A stretch of DNA of 64,000 nt from Chryseobacterium shigense (GTDB lineage Bacteria > Bacteroidota > Bacteroidia > Flavobacteriales > Weeksellaceae). Position numbers and translations under genes: made by a program. This document shows positions 34,410 to 44,436 of the stretch, in pieces. The notes beneath the pieces were generated by a model. That model was not told where the DNA came from and made no database searches. It saw only the letters and a program-made list of their open reading frames with translations. How positions within the stretch are numbered: position 1 is the first letter of the stretch; each line of letters starts with the position of its first letter. The DNA lies in NCBI RefSeq assembly GCF_014207845.1, contig NZ_JACHLC010000008.1:1-64000 (forward strand), given 5' to 3'.

Positions 34410-34964
34410 TCATTTCACCCTATCCGGATTCTGCTTCAAAAAACTATCCCATCCGGTATAAGATTTTGTATCTGCTATGGTTCCGGAATTAAAATGATGA
34501 CAAACCGCAACCGCCAGACCATCCGAGGCATCCAGGTATTTGGTAGGGAATTCTTTCAGGTTTAAAAGATTCTGAAGCATTCCTGCTACCTGTTCTTTAC
34601 TGGCATTTCCGTTCCCGGTGATCGCCATTTTGATCTTTTTTGGTGAATATTCCGTAATAGGAATATTTCTGTAAAGGCTTGCAGCCATTGCGACTCCTTG
34701 GGCACGGCCAAGTTTAAGCATACTTTGTACATTTTTACCATAAAATGGCGCTTCCAGAGCCACTTCATCAGGGTGATACTCATCGATCAACGCTAACGTT
34801 TTGTCGAAGATATATTTCAGTTTTGTTTCATGGTTGGGATATTTTTTCAGGATCAGTTCGTGAATAGAAACCATTTCCATTTTGCTTTTTTTCACGGAAA
34901 TAATCCCGAAGCCCATAATGGTTGTCCCGGGATCAATACCTAAAATTATCTTCTCTGAAATCAT
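34410..34964 (-). CDS. ruvC: Crossover junction endodeoxyribonuclease RuvC
   Basis: A 184-residue enzyme that cuts Holliday junctions after RuvAB branch migration. The catalytic start ILGIDPGT places the first acidic residue at Asp11; VALEAPFYGKN holds the second (near residue 70), and DASDGLAVAVCHHF near residue 150 the last pair. Length is normal. It is a separate unit from the DUF4407 gene, with a TATCTTTG box five bases before the ATG, which would leave a very short leader. Confidence 0.97.
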   Translation of the reverse strand: MISEKIILGIDPGTTIMGFGIISVKKSKMEMVSIHELILKKYPNHETKLKYIFDKTLALIDEYHPDEVALEAPFYGKNVQSMLKLGRAQGVAMAASLYRNIPITEYSPKKIKMAITGNGNASKEQVAGMLQNLLNLKEFPTKYLDASDGLAVAVCHHFNSGTIADTKSYTGWDSFLKQNPDRVK

Positions 34965-34968
34965 GGTT

Positions 34969-34976
34969 CAAAGATA
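34969..34976 (-). promoter_or_regulatory. Possible -7 box of ruvC
   Basis: TATCTTTG on the minus strand ends four bases before the ATG. No well-placed TTG is visible. If used, the mRNA would be nearly leaderless. Confidence 0.38.
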
Positions 34977-35026
34977 GGGTTTATAAATGTTTTTTGACGA
35001 AATTCAGAGAAAAGCTTGTTTTGAAT

Positions 35027-35548
35027 TTATTGTAAATACTTTTCAGCAATCGGAACCCATTTCCCATCATGACGCAGAAGCAGAATTTTATCGACTAAAA
35101 ATTTAGTTTTATATGTTTTGTTCCTGTAAACATCCCATGCTTTCAGATAATTATCAAAACTAAGATCCCTGTATCCAACTGTCATGTGAGGGGAAAAAGA
35201 GTATTTAATGAAATTGAAATATTGCCCTACTTTTTGATGGAGTAAATTCAGATTCTCATTCATCTCAGGCTGTACAAAAATGACCGGACTTTTTGGATTG
35301 GGAAAACTTCCAAAGCCATTCAGCAATATCTCAAAAGGAGAAATTTCCGTATTAATTTTTTGAAAAGCAATATAAATGTCACTTTCAAGATCAATATCTC
35401 TGGAAAATGGGGGAAACAAAGTAATGTGAGCATCATTTTTTAATGCCTTTGAATTTTCATAATTCAAAGCTAGATCTTTTTTGAATACCTTAACCTCGTC
35501 AATGATTTCCTGAGGAGGATAGATCGCAATGAAGTACATTTTTTTCAT
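35027..35548 (-). CDS. 2'-5' RNA ligase/2H phosphoesterase family protein
   Basis: A 173-residue protein with the two HxT/S motifs of the 2H superfamily: HITL at 41-44 and HMTV at 121-124. These pair histidines in one active site that cleaves or joins 2',3'-cyclic or 2'-5' phosphoester bonds in RNA or nucleotides. The rest of the fold, including FGSFPNPKSPVIFVQ, agrees with the family. It begins just after the serine hydrolase gene on the same strand, 9 bases apart. The substrate is unknown. Confidence 0.88.
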   Translation of the reverse strand: MKKMYFIAIYPPQEIIDEVKVFKKDLALNYENSKALKNDAHITLFPPFSRDIDLESDIYIAFQKINTEISPFEILLNGFGSFPNPKSPVIFVQPEMNENLNLLHQKVGQYFNFIKYSFSPHMTVGYRDLSFDNYLKAWDVYRNKTYKTKFLVDKILLLRHDGKWVPIAEKYLQ

Positions 35549-35557
35549 CCTTCAAAA

Positions 35558-36682
35558 TTAATGCTTTGTTCTAAGTTGTAATAAGGTGTTTTCCAGGTTA
35601 TCCGTAATCTTTTTAACTTCCACATGCGGTCTGAAAGCCCAACTCTTGCCTTTTTCCTCATCAGCAATATTAGAGAGAATAATAACTGAAGTTTTAGTTT
35701 GCGGATAATAGATATTCAGAGAAGGAGAGCCTTTTACATAGCCACTGTGAAAATAACTTTCAGGGCTTCCCGTATTAATCATGATCCCATAGCCATAGCC
35801 CATTTTTCCCAGAATGGCATGATGCCTTTCAGAACTTTTGGAAACAAACTGCTTCAAAGTTTCAGGTTTAAGCACTTTTCCGCCATAAACAGCATTATTC
35901 CAGATGCGGAGATCGTCTATAGTAGAAAGAATTCCGCCTGCCGGAGTTCCTATGTCTTTACTGCCAAGCCGTTTGGGCATATCCGGAACAATTGAGAATC
36001 TGGAGGGATTACCTAAATAAGCGCTGGCAAATTCAGTTCCTTTAAAAATATTTCCCGTGGAAGAATTTTTCATTCCTGCTTTTTTGAACAGTTCCGTGGC
36101 ATTTTCATCGTATGATTTTCCCGAAACAGCTTCTACAATTTGTCCCAGAGCATTAAAGCCGTCATTGGAATAGAAAAAATCCGACCCGCTTTTAAACATC
36201 AGCTTTCCCCCGAATGTATTTAATCCTGAAGTATGGTTTAAAAGCTGGTGAATCGTGATATTTTCATATTCTTTGGTCTGGAATGATTTCAGGTATTTGG
36301 ATGCCTTATCGGTAACATTCAGTTTTCCCTGTTCCATCTGAAGAAGAATAAGAGCGGCGGTAAACTGTTTGCTTACTGAGCCTATCGCAAAAACCGTATT
36401 GCTGTCAATTTTTACCTTGTTTTTAAAATCAGAATAACCGTTTTCTTTTCTGTATAATTCTAATGAATCTTTAAATACGGCAATACTTCCGTTAAAATTA
36501 TATTTTTTGAAAACAGAATCAATCTGCTGCTCCAGAATTGTTTTCTGGAAGGCAGTAATTGTGGAGTCAATAATCTCTTTTTTATCAACGGATTTAGAAA
36601 CGGTAATCAGTTCGTTTTTACATGAAACTGAACTGGCCAGAATAAATATAAAAGCGAAGGTTGTGAGGATGTTTTTGATCAT
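35558..36682 (-). CDS. Serine hydrolase of the beta-lactamase/penicillin-binding family, lipoprotein
   Basis: A 374-residue lipoprotein (lipobox ASSVSC, Cys21). The catalytic SVSK motif is at residues 102-105, a Tyr-Ser-Asn (YSN) at about 172, and HSGY at about 308 stands for the third motif (KTG/HxG). It belongs to PF00144-type esterases, carboxypeptidases and beta-lactamases; resistance is not implied. The start MIKNILTTF gives a proper signal peptide, whereas a longer frame starts in the TTG of a promoter box. It is likely co-transcribed with the 2H gene 9 bases downstream. Confidence 0.87.
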   Translation of the reverse strand: MIKNILTTFAFIFILASSVSCKNELITVSKSVDKKEIIDSTITAFQKTILEQQIDSVFKKYNFNGSIAVFKDSLELYRKENGYSDFKNKVKIDSNTVFAIGSVSKQFTAALILLQMEQGKLNVTDKASKYLKSFQTKEYENITIHQLLNHTSGLNTFGGKLMFKSGSDFFYSNDGFNALGQIVEAVSGKSYDENATELFKKAGMKNSSTGNIFKGTEFASAYLGNPSRFSIVPDMPKRLGSKDIGTPAGGILSTIDDLRIWNNAVYGGKVLKPETLKQFVSKSSERHHAILGKMGYGYGIMINTGSPESYFHSGYVKGSPSLNIYYPQTKTSVIILSNIADEEKGKSWAFRPHVEVKKITDNLENTLLQLRTKH

Positions 36683-36712
36683 TTGTGAATGTTTACAACT
36701 GTAATTTAGCCC

Positions 36713-36720
36713 CAAAAATA
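36713..36720 (-). promoter_or_regulatory. Likely -7 box of the serine hydrolase gene
   Basis: TATTTTTG on the minus strand, 30 bases before the chosen ATG. Its final TTG would otherwise be read as a start codon. Confidence 0.42.
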
Positions 36721-36777
36721 AACAAAACCTCTTGATTTTACTTAAGAGGTTTTAAATTCAGGCAAAAATATTAATTT

Positions 36778-39027
36778 TTAAAATGAAACAGTATTTACGG
36801 TATTGGTTGCTGATGTTGTAAAAGTACTTTTTAAAGTTCCTCCTGAAGTTGAATAGGTTCCTCCGGTGTACAGTCCCCATCCTGAAGTTCCTCCAACATA
36901 GCTTCCGCCTGTATAACTTCCTCCGAAATATACTTTGTAAGAAACATTTTTTGCCAGATTGGGACTGGAAAAGTGGAAATAATATACCCCATTTTTAGGC
37001 TTGAAAGTTACCATTTCTGTTCCTGCCGCATTTTCAATATGCAGCATTGAAGTTGTTGCCAGCTGTGTGCTTGACTTCAAATACATTCCAACCTGTGTGG
37101 AAGCTGCACCCATTGCTTTTGTCATATTTGAATTGGACCCTGCAGAGATTAAAAGCCCGCCGTTCATCAGGAAAGTTCCGTTATAATCGATTCCTTCTTC
37201 AGGCTGGCTGGTAGGTCCGTTTACAATGGTAGTTCCGCCTGTAATGGTGATATTTCCGTTACTGTCGATGGCATCACTTCCGGCAACGATGTGTATTCCT
37301 CCCGTAATGTACAGTTGGCTGTTGTCATTGGCTTCTGTTCCTCCTGAAACGGTCCCGTATGTTGCGTTAATTCCGTCATTGGATGCGGTGATGTTGTTGA
37401 CTCCGCCTGCCAGGGTAATGATCGGAGCCTCTACACCTTCACCGACTCCTGAGGTTGCGGAGATCGCCGAAACGGTATTGTTTCCTCCGTTTATTGTAAC
37501 AGATGCATCGGAATGAATTCCATCATCTGTGGAATTGAACGTGTTATTCCCATTGTTAATAGTAATTGCTCCGGCTGCAACTAAAGTTTTGGGGTGACTG
37601 TAATCTGTTCCGGAAACCAAGAATCTCGCTCCTGTTGTTTTAATTAATAGAACCGGATTTCCTGTTGTGCTTCCAATCGTTACCGTTCCATCGGCCTTCA
37701 GGCCTTTTCCGCCTGTTCCTGAACTTGTTGTTGTTACAGAACCTGCGTTGATCAGAAGATTTCCGTCCGCTGTTATTGCAGAAGAGGAATAAGAATCCAG
37801 TACTCCTGTTGTATTGGTATAGGTTGCACCGTTTCCTGCAGCTGTGATGGTAATGTTTCCGTTGTTGATGGTAATATTTTGTCCGGATGAAATTCCTTTT
37901 CCTCCATTCGCTGTTGAGGCTAAGGAAAGATTAAAGGTTCCTCCGTTTACAATAACGTTTGCATCAGTCTTAATGGCGGTAGAGTAGGATGGATCGTAGC
38001 CGCTTCCTGAAGCCGTAAGAACTGCTGCTCCCGAAAGGTTGGCTGTAATATTTCCACCGTCAAAAGTAATATTTCCTTTTGCACTGATTGCTTTTGACTG
38101 CGCCCCTGTCAATGTTAAGTTGAAAGTTCCTCCTGAAATTCCAATAGTAGAAGTTCCGGTTTTAATGGCTTTGACATCAGCTGAAGCTAAAGCTGTTGTC
38201 ACACTTCCTCCTGAAATTGAAATAGCGGTATCCCCGGCATCTATTGCATCTCCGGTTGCGGTAATGTTTACCGTTCCGTTGCTCATCACATAGCCTTCCG
38301 AATGGAAACCGTCTGATGCGGCAGATATTACTTTGATATTTCCACTTTGAACTTCAATTCCTGCCGAAGTGGAAACACCGTGTTTTTTTATTCCTGTAAT
38401 ATTTAAGGTTCCTGTTCCTGCAAAAATTATTTTCCCATCGGTTTGCAATGTTCCATTTTTTGTACTTGAAGAGCCATCTGCCAACGAATTTGTTGTACCT
38501 GCCTGAATAGTAAAAGTATGCGTTTGACCACCTGTGATATTAATTGCAGGTCCGGAAGTGTTTGTAATATTAAGGTTGTTCATCACAAAATTTGCAGGAA
38601 GTGCAGAACTCATGGTAAGGCTTCCTGTTGTGCTTGTTCCCAATAAATTGTATTCCAGATTATTGATCGTAGCTGTGGAAACAACATTCACTGTTCCGCC
38701 TGTTGCTGTAATATTTACTCCCTGAGCAGAATAAGGATTAATAATCGTGGCATTTTCTGAACCTTTATAAATAATGTAAATTTTAGTTAAGCTGACGGCA
38801 GTAGGAGAGAATGTCAAACTATCAACTGTGCTCTTCGGCAGATCCAGGCTTGTCGTGCTTCCGCTGATGTTGAGTCTGGCATAGTTTGTATCAAATTTTA
38901 TACTGTCCACGGCAGGAGTAGGAGAAGCATACATCGTATTGCCGGAATTGTAAACAATGATATTGCTTTGTGCTTTTAATCCGAAGGATAAAAGAACTGC
39001 GATTAAAATATAAATATGCTTTCTCAT
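36778..39027 (-). CDS. Carbohydrate-binding beta-solenoid protein (Cthe_2159/DUF4353-like)
   Basis: A 749-residue exported protein with a signal peptide (about 1-18). It is built of some 20 short rungs with GSVTTTS, GGTFNLTL, SGGSVTTALA and DGIHSDASVTINGG themes, as in the polygalacturonic-acid-binding parallel beta-helix family PF14262. Its C-terminal 60 residues are Gly/Tyr/Ser-rich (GGSYTGGSYVGGTSG). The ATG overlaps the stop of the upstream T9SS gene in an ATGA, so translation is coupled. No T9SS domain is recognisable. It may bind polysaccharide at the surface together with its small partner. Confidence 0.82.
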   Translation of the reverse strand: MRKHIYILIAVLLSFGLKAQSNIIVYNSGNTMYASPTPAVDSIKFDTNYARLNISGSTTSLDLPKSTVDSLTFSPTAVSLTKIYIIYKGSENATIINPYSAQGVNITATGGTVNVVSTATINNLEYNLLGTSTTGSLTMSSALPANFVMNNLNITNTSGPAINITGGQTHTFTIQAGTTNSLADGSSSTKNGTLQTDGKIIFAGTGTLNITGIKKHGVSTSAGIEVQSGNIKVISAASDGFHSEGYVMSNGTVNITATGDAIDAGDTAISISGGSVTTALASADVKAIKTGTSTIGISGGTFNLTLTGAQSKAISAKGNITFDGGNITANLSGAAVLTASGSGYDPSYSTAIKTDANVIVNGGTFNLSLASTANGGKGISSGQNITINNGNITITAAGNGATYTNTTGVLDSYSSSAITADGNLLINAGSVTTTSSGTGGKGLKADGTVTIGSTTGNPVLLIKTTGARFLVSGTDYSHPKTLVAAGAITINNGNNTFNSTDDGIHSDASVTINGGNNTVSAISATSGVGEGVEAPIITLAGGVNNITASNDGINATYGTVSGGTEANDNSQLYITGGIHIVAGSDAIDSNGNITITGGTTIVNGPTSQPEEGIDYNGTFLMNGGLLISAGSNSNMTKAMGAASTQVGMYLKSSTQLATTSMLHIENAAGTEMVTFKPKNGVYYFHFSSPNLAKNVSYKVYFGGSYTGGSYVGGTSGWGLYTGGTYSTSGGTLKSTFTTSATNTVNTVSF

Positions 39028-39515
39028 TTTTTGATCAGTTTTAAAGTTGTATTGTTGACCTGCACCAAATAAAATCCTTCCCTGAAACTGCTGATATTAA
39101 TATCGTCATTAGGATTGTAGGTTCCATTAAGGACAAGTTTTCCTTCGGCTGAATATATTTTTACTTTCAATGCTTCTTTTTTATCGGAACTAATCCGGAT
39201 AAAATCTGTGGATGGATTTGGATACAGCCTGATCTGATCTTTATTCGTCCCGATTTCCTGAGTTGCCAAAACTGTAGAAGAAAAAGTAATTTTTCGGATA
39301 ATATTAGTCGGGATAGAAACATCAGATGCAGTGTTTGTAGTTTTTACAAGCAGATTACTTCCCGAAAAATAGAGTTTCCCGCTGGTATCGATTGTGTAGT
39401 TCTGTGTCGGGCCTGTGTAATAAGTGATCTTTATGGTTGTCTGTGCAAAGGAAAATACAGCAAACAATAATAAAAACAAAAACAGGGTTTTGGTGAAAAA
39501 TTTTATTATTCTCAT
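39024..39515 (-). CDS. Small T9SS type A sorting-domain protein
   Basis: A 163-residue exported protein: signal peptide (about 1-24), a 60-residue strand-rich domain, and a C-terminal Por secretion domain (DQIRLYPNPSTDFIRISS ... LKLIKK) filling the last 75 residues. Its stop overlaps the start of the beta-solenoid gene by four bases. The N-terminal domain IKITYYTGPTQNYTIDTSGK resembles the start of the solenoid partner (SIKFDTNYARLNISGS). The two may act as a pair, with this one bringing T9SS export. Confidence 0.8.
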   Translation of the reverse strand: MRIIKFFTKTLFLFLLLFAVFSFAQTTIKITYYTGPTQNYTIDTSGKLYFSGSNLLVKTTNTASDVSIPTNIIRKITFSSTVLATQEIGTNKDQIRLYPNPSTDFIRISSDKKEALKVKIYSAEGKLVLNGTYNPNDDINISSFREGFYLVQVNNTTLKLIKK

Positions 39516-39782
39516 TGTTAATTTAATTTTTATAAAATTAAATTTTAGATATCAATAAGAAAATAAATTGAGGTAAACGGTGAGAATGTGTCGGTTAATA
39601 TGCGTTTTTTTAATCGAATACTTTATTTTTAGATCTTTTTATTATAAAAGCGGCATAAGTTTTCTCAAACTTTTCATTATCCGTAAAAAGCTTAGTATAA
39701 GGTTTGAAAATGTAATGAATGTACATCATGCGTCTTGATTATATATGAACGGCTTTTATTATATAATTTATAATCTGATGGT

Positions 39783-40493
39783 TTATTTTGGAATCAAATC
39801 ACAAAACCAGAAAACATATTCTCCTTCTTCATCCTCCGGACCTGATTTCGGTTTGGGATAGGTTTTTTTTACGGTTTCTCCGATATCAAATAGAATAGGT
39901 TCTCTAAAGATGGGGCCACCAAATGTAAATGTGTGAAATTCCCCATTTTCTCCACACGGATCAACATTTTTCGGAAGATCATTGATGAAATCCTGATCAA
40001 TAATTCTTCCGGCAAAACTATTGTCCAGGTAAGCTTCATTCACACAAGTGACGATCGTTTTGAATCCGAGATCCAGAAATTCATAGATGAGGTCTGAAGT
40101 ATCCTGTTTCCACAAAGGGAAAACGGCTTCCATTCCGACAGCTTTGAGCTGTTCTTCACGGTATTTCCTGAGATCTTCCAGGAAAATATCCCCAAAAATT
40201 GAATGGGTAACACCCTGCAATTGTATTTCACGCATGGTACGGATCATAATTTCCCGATACTGTTCCATCGATGGTTCTTTTGGGATCTCTATTTTAATCA
40301 GGCTGAAACCTAAACTGTCAGCCTGTTTTTCCAGTAATGAAACGTGAACGCCATGCATAGAAATCCGTTGAAACTCTTCGTTAATGCTTGTCAGTAAAGA
40401 AGTAACTTCAAATTGGTCTTCCTTTAGAATTTTGAATAGAGCGAGGGCAGAATCTTTTCCGCTGCTCCAGTTGAAGATGGCTTTTGGTTTCAT
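39783..40493 (-). CDS. Dph6-like adenosine nucleotide alpha-hydrolase-fold protein
   Basis: A 236-residue PP-loop ATPase homologue of the MJ0570/Dph6 family (diphthine-ammonia ligase in eukaryotes). The PP-loop SSGKDSALA stands at residues 10-18 and the family ending DPCGENGEFHTF at about 190-201. Bacteria lack diphthamide, so the bacterial role is different and unknown; ATP-dependent amidation or RNA modification is a guess. It is a single-gene unit lying after icmF, with a proper two-box promoter that overlaps the icmF terminator. Confidence 0.9.
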   Translation of the reverse strand: MKPKAIFNWSSGKDSALALFKILKEDQFEVTSLLTSINEEFQRISMHGVHVSLLEKQADSLGFSLIKIEIPKEPSMEQYREIMIRTMREIQLQGVTHSIFGDIFLEDLRKYREEQLKAVGMEAVFPLWKQDTSDLIYEFLDLGFKTIVTCVNEAYLDNSFAGRIIDQDFINDLPKNVDPCGENGEFHTFTFGGPIFREPILFDIGETVKKTYPKPKSGPEDEEGEYVFWFCDLIPK

Positions 40494-40497
40494 TCCG

Positions 40498-40528
40498 CAA
40501 ACATAGATATTTAAAGCAAAAACCTCAA
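40498..40528 (-). promoter_or_regulatory. Promoter of the Dph6-like gene (TTG-N20-TATGTTTG)
   Basis: On the minus strand TTG (40528-40526) and TATGTTTG (40505-40498) stand 20 bases apart, a good match to the Bacteroidota consensus. The ATG is only four bases after the box, so the leader would be almost absent. The -33 element lies in the icmF terminator stem. Confidence 0.6.
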
Positions 40529-40548
40529 AGAAATTTCCTTGAGGTTTT
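40514..40548 (-). terminator. Terminator of icmF
   Basis: A 10-bp stem AAAACCTCAA/TTGAGGTTTT (40519-40528, 40539-40548) with an 10-base loop and T tract on the minus strand, 24 bases past the icmF stop. Confidence 0.82.
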
Positions 40549-40571
40549 AATTTATAATTCTTGAAACAAGC

Positions 40572-43500
40572 TTACATATTTCTTCTGTACTTACCGCCCA
40601 CTTCAAACAAAGCATTGGTGATTTGTCCAAGAGAGCAGTATTTTACAGCATCCATCATTACTGCGAACAGGTTTTGCTGGTTGATCGCTGCATGCTGCAA
40701 CTGTTTTAAAGCTTCAGCAGATTTATCATCATTAGATTGCTGGAAATTATGAAGATTTTCAATCTGAGCCTGCTTTTCTTCTTCGGTAGAACGGATAACT
40801 TCACCCGGACGAACAGTTGGTGAACCGTCTTTTCCTAAGAAGGTATTTACCCCGATAATCGGATATTCTCCTGTGTGTTTCAGCCACTCGTAATGCATGG
40901 ATTCTTCCTGGATTTTAGAACGCTGGTACATGGTTTCCATAGCTCCGAGAACACCGCCTCTTTCGGTAATTCTGTCGAATTCTGCGTAAACGGCTTCTTC
41001 CACTAAATCTGTCAGTTCCTCAATGATGAATGATCCCTGAAGCGGATTTTCGTTTTTAGCCAATCCTAATTCTTTGTTGATGATCAGCTGAATGGCCATT
41101 GCTCTTCTTACAGATTCCTCAGTTGGAGTTGTAATCGCTTCGTCATAAGCATTGGTGTGAAGGGAATTACAGTTATCGTAGATGGCATACAATGCCTGAA
41201 GTGTCGTTCTGATATCGTTGAAATCAATTTCCTGAGCGTGAAGAGAACGTCCTGAAGTCTGGATGTGGTATTTCAGCATCTGGCTTCTTTCGTCTGCTCC
41301 GTACTTCATTTTCATTGCTTTTGCCCAGATTCTTCTTGCCACACGTCCGATCACTGAATATTCAGGGTCGATACCGTTAGAGAAGAAGAAAGACAGGTTC
41401 GGTGCAAAATCGTTGATATCCATTCCTCTTGACAGGTAATATTCCACATAGGTGAAACCATTTGCCAATGTAAATGCCAACTGGGAAACCGGATTTGCTC
41501 CCGCTTCGGCGATGTGATAACCTGAAATGGATACTGAGTAGAAGTTTCTTACTTTCTCCTTGATGAAATATTCCTGAACGTCACCCATTAATCTCAAAGC
41601 AAATTCAGTGGAGAAAATACAGGTGTTTTGTGCCTGGTCTTCCTTTAAAATGTCTGCCTGAACGGTTCCGCGAACGGTTGCAATGGTTTTAGCCTTAATT
41701 TCAGCATACGCATCTGCAGGAATAACTTCATCTCCTGTGATTCCCAATAGTTTTAAGCCTAAGCCATTATTGGAAGGGGGAAGTTCTCCGTTATATTTTG
41801 GTCTTGCTAAACCTTTGTCGTCAAATTTTGCTTTTAAAACGGCTTCAACTTTCGATTCCAGACCGTTTTCGGCAATGTATTTTTCAACATTCTGATCAAT
41901 GGCTGCATTCATAAAGAAAGCCAACAGCATTGGAGCCGGTCCGTTGATGGTCATTGAAACTGAAGTCAGCGCATTCACAAGATCAAATCCTGAATAGAGT
42001 TTTTTAGCATCATCCAAAGTGGCAATAGAAACCCCTGCATTTCCGATTTTACCATAGATATCTGGTGGTAATGCCGGGTCCTGACCATAAAGTGTTACAG
42101 AGTCGAAGGCTGTAGACAAACGTTTTGCAGGCATTTCTGCAGAAACATAATGGAATCTTCTGTTGGTTCTTTCCGGTCCTCCTTCTCCGGCGAACATCCT
42201 TGTAGGGTCTTCTCCTGTTCTTTTGAAAGGGTAAATTCCTGCCGTGTAAGGGAATCCTCCCGGAAGATTTTCCTGGCCTTTCCATTTGATCAGGTCGCCC
42301 CAGTCGTTGTATTTAGGTAGGGCGATTTTCGGAATTCTGAGATGGGATAAAGATTCTGTTGAGGTTTCCACTTTAATTTCTTTTCCTCTTACAAAATAAG
42401 AATAGAATTCTTCGTGAAAAGCTTTTTTGGTATCATCCCAGGTTTTAAGGAAGTCGATGTTTTCCTGTTGAAGCTCTTTTTCAGCCTTCTGATATTCAGC
42501 ATCTAAAGCTTCATTGGAAATGATTTTTTTTACGCCGTCAATATGATACATTTTTCTGGCAAGCTCAGCCTGCTTTTCAATGTTTTCATCATATATCCTG
42601 TTGTTTTCTACAATTTCAGAAAGGTAACGTACTCTTTTTGGAGGAATAATGGTTACTTCGTCTGTGATTTCCTGCTCAGCGAAAGTTTTTAAATCCAGGC
42701 CTGAAAACTTATCGTTTACTTTTGAAATCAGTCTGTTGTATAATTCTGTGGTTCCGTGGTCATTGAACTGGGAAGCCTTTGTTGCATAAACCGGCATTTC
42801 GTCCAACGGTTGCTCCCATAATAAATGGTTTCTCTGGAACTGTTTTCTTACGGCCTGAAGTGCATCAAGAGCTCCTCTTTTATCGGATTTATTTAAAGCT
42901 ACCAAATCTGCATAATCCAGCATATCGATTTTCTCCAGCTGAGTTGAAGCTCCATATTCAGGAGTCATCACATACATGGAAACATCTGCAAAATCAGAGA
43001 CTTCTGAGCCTGACTGACCGATACCGGAAGTTTCCAGAATGATTACATCCGGATGAGCCAGTTTTAAAACATTCAATGCGGAATGAATGAACGGTGAAAC
43101 GGAAACGTTGTTTTCTCTGGTAGCCATTGAACGCATATAAACTCTAGGGTCATTGATCGCATTCATACGGATTCTGTCTCCCAAAAGGGCGCCTCCCGTT
43201 TTCTTTTTGGAAGGGTCAATGGAAATAATGGCAATTTTTTTATCAGGATTGGAACGGATGAAACGTCTTACCAGTTCATCTGTAAGTGAAGATTTTCCCG
43301 CTCCACCAGTACCTGTAATACCAATGATAGGAATATTTAAATCTTTTGATTTTTCGTCAATTGCCTTTACTAATTCAGGTTTTTCCTCTGAAAAGTTTTC
43401 AACGGCTGAAATGATTTTTGCAATACTTGTAGCGTTTTCAAAGCTGATGGCATCCAAATCGTTTGCTGTAGCTTCCTTTCCAGTTGCAAAATCTGATCTT

Positions 43501-43919
43501 TTCACCAGATCATCAATCATTCCCTGAAGGCCAAGTTCGCGGCCGTCATCCGGAGAATAGATTCTGTCGATCCCGTAATCCATCAGATCAGAAATTTCCT
43601 CAGGCAGGATTACTCCGCCACCGCCACCGAAAATTTTGATCTGTGGTGAGTTTTTTTCTCTTAAAAGATCATAGATATATTTAAAATATTCATTGTGGCC
43701 GCCTTGATATGAGGTGAGCGCAATAGCATTGGCATCTTCCTGAATCGCTGTGTTAACAACTTCTTCTGCTGACTTGTCGTGGCCAAGGTGGATCACTTCA
43801 CATCCTGTTCCCTGAATCACGCGGCGCATGATATTGATCGCAGCATCGTGTCCGTCAAATAATGACGCCGCTGTTACGATTCTTACTTTGTTGGTTGGAG
43901 TATATTTTTGGGTTTCCAT
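40572..43919 (-). CDS. icmF: Fused isobutyryl-CoA mutase, IcmF
   Basis: An 1115-residue B12 enzyme joining a cobalamin domain, a MeaB-like GTPase and a mutase barrel. It interconverts isobutyryl-CoA and n-butyryl-CoA by a radical mechanism and repairs itself with the GTPase. The cobalamin motif [13 protein letters not shown] has the lower ligand His24 in DGHDAA, the typical IcmF form. The G1 loop GTGGAGKS is at 203-210. The C-terminal half contains the mutase region (residues about 545-1100). The ATG at 43919 was chosen because the longer frame begins at a promoter TTG. It is a single-gene unit. Confidence 0.95.
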   Translation of the reverse strand: METQKYTPTNKVRIVTAASLFDGHDAAINIMRRVIQGTGCEVIHLGHDKSAEEVVNTAIQEDANAIALTSYQGGHNEYFKYIYDLLREKNSPQIKIFGGGGGVILPEEISDLMDYGIDRIYSPDDGRELGLQGMIDDLVKRSDFATGKEATANDLDAISFENATSIAKIISAVENFSEEKPELVKAIDEKSKDLNIPIIGITGTGGAGKSSLTDELVRRFIRSNPDKKIAIISIDPSKKKTGGALLGDRIRMNAINDPRVYMRSMATRENNVSVSPFIHSALNVLKLAHPDVIILETSGIGQSGSEVSDFADVSMYVMTPEYGASTQLEKIDMLDYADLVALNKSDKRGALDALQAVRKQFQRNHLLWEQPLDEMPVYATKASQFNDHGTTELYNRLISKVNDKFSGLDLKTFAEQEITDEVTIIPPKRVRYLSEIVENNRIYDENIEKQAELARKMYHIDGVKKIISNEALDAEYQKAEKELQQENIDFLKTWDDTKKAFHEEFYSYFVRGKEIKVETSTESLSHLRIPKIALPKYNDWGDLIKWKGQENLPGGFPYTAGIYPFKRTGEDPTRMFAGEGGPERTNRRFHYVSAEMPAKRLSTAFDSVTLYGQDPALPPDIYGKIGNAGVSIATLDDAKKLYSGFDLVNALTSVSMTINGPAPMLLAFFMNAAIDQNVEKYIAENGLESKVEAVLKAKFDDKGLARPKYNGELPPSNNGLGLKLLGITGDEVIPADAYAEIKAKTIATVRGTVQADILKEDQAQNTCIFSTEFALRLMGDVQEYFIKEKVRNFYSVSISGYHIAEAGANPVSQLAFTLANGFTYVEYYLSRGMDINDFAPNLSFFFSNGIDPEYSVIGRVARRIWAKAMKMKYGADERSQMLKYHIQTSGRSLHAQEIDFNDIRTTLQALYAIYDNCNSLHTNAYDEAITTPTEESVRRAMAIQLIINKELGLAKNENPLQGSFIIEELTDLVEEAVYAEFDRITERGGVLGAMETMYQRSKIQEESMHYEWLKHTGEYPIIGVNTFLGKDGSPTVRPGEVIRSTEEEKQAQIENLHNFQQSNDDKSAEALKQLQHAAINQQNLFAVMMDAVKYCSLGQITNALFEVGGKYRRNM

Positions 43920-43946
43920 AAAAAATCTAGAAAATTTCTGAATTTT

Positions 43947-43954
43947 CAAATATA
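43947..43954 (-). promoter_or_regulatory. Likely -7 box of icmF
   Basis: TATATTTG on the minus strand, 27 bases before the chosen ATG. No TTG at normal spacing. Confidence 0.45.
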
Positions 43955-44103
43955 ATAATAAAATAAGAACCTTGTGGTTTTATTTAATTGGTTGATTGTT
44001 AGATTGTTGATTATCTGTAGGATATTGGTTTTTTCCCTGCTTAATAATCATTTGTTTAAAAATGATAAGTAAATTATTTATTTTTGCATAACATTTTATA
44101 GAT

Positions 44104-44436
44104 ATGCAGAAAGCTTTGGTTTATTTCGCTTTGGGAACGGGAGTAAGTTTCCTTATCAATTATTTCTTTTGGAGTTCACAGAACATGGGGCTGGATTTTT
44201 ATTATGCGATTGCTTTTGGATTTGCCTGGGGACTGGCTTATTATCTTGATACACCGGATTTTTCCCTGCCTAAAAAACTGGGATTGTCATTTGCCGCTAT
44301 GGGTGTTCTTGTGCTGATTGGTGCTTTGATCTTCAATCTTGAGCTTGCCATTCCTTCCATACTGAAGTTTTCTACGGTTTTTGTTGCGTATTACTTAATT
44401 GCCAGTTTCAGAGGAAGCAAATCTTTGCGTAATTAA
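44104..44436 (+). CDS. Small four-helix membrane protein
   Basis: A 110-residue hydrophobic protein with four predicted membrane helices (about 5-23, 31-47, 56-76 and 80-100) and a short basic C-terminus GSKSLRN. I do not recognise a family. A TATTTTTG box (44079-44086) lies 17 bases before the ATG, with a TTG (44052-44054) 24 bases upstream of it. Its 3' end overlaps the convergent DUF3667 gene by four bases. Confidence 0.72.
   Translation: MQKALVYFALGTGVSFLINYFFWSSQNMGLDFYYAIAFGFAWGLAYYLDTPDFSLPKKLGLSFAAMGVLVLIGALIFNLELAIPSILKFSTVFVAYYLIASFRGSKSLRN

Noticed and set aside
35558-36682. Beta-lactamase resistance gene
   Set aside because: The SVSK/YSN/HxG set fits the wide serine hydrolase family; nothing points to antibiotic hydrolysis.
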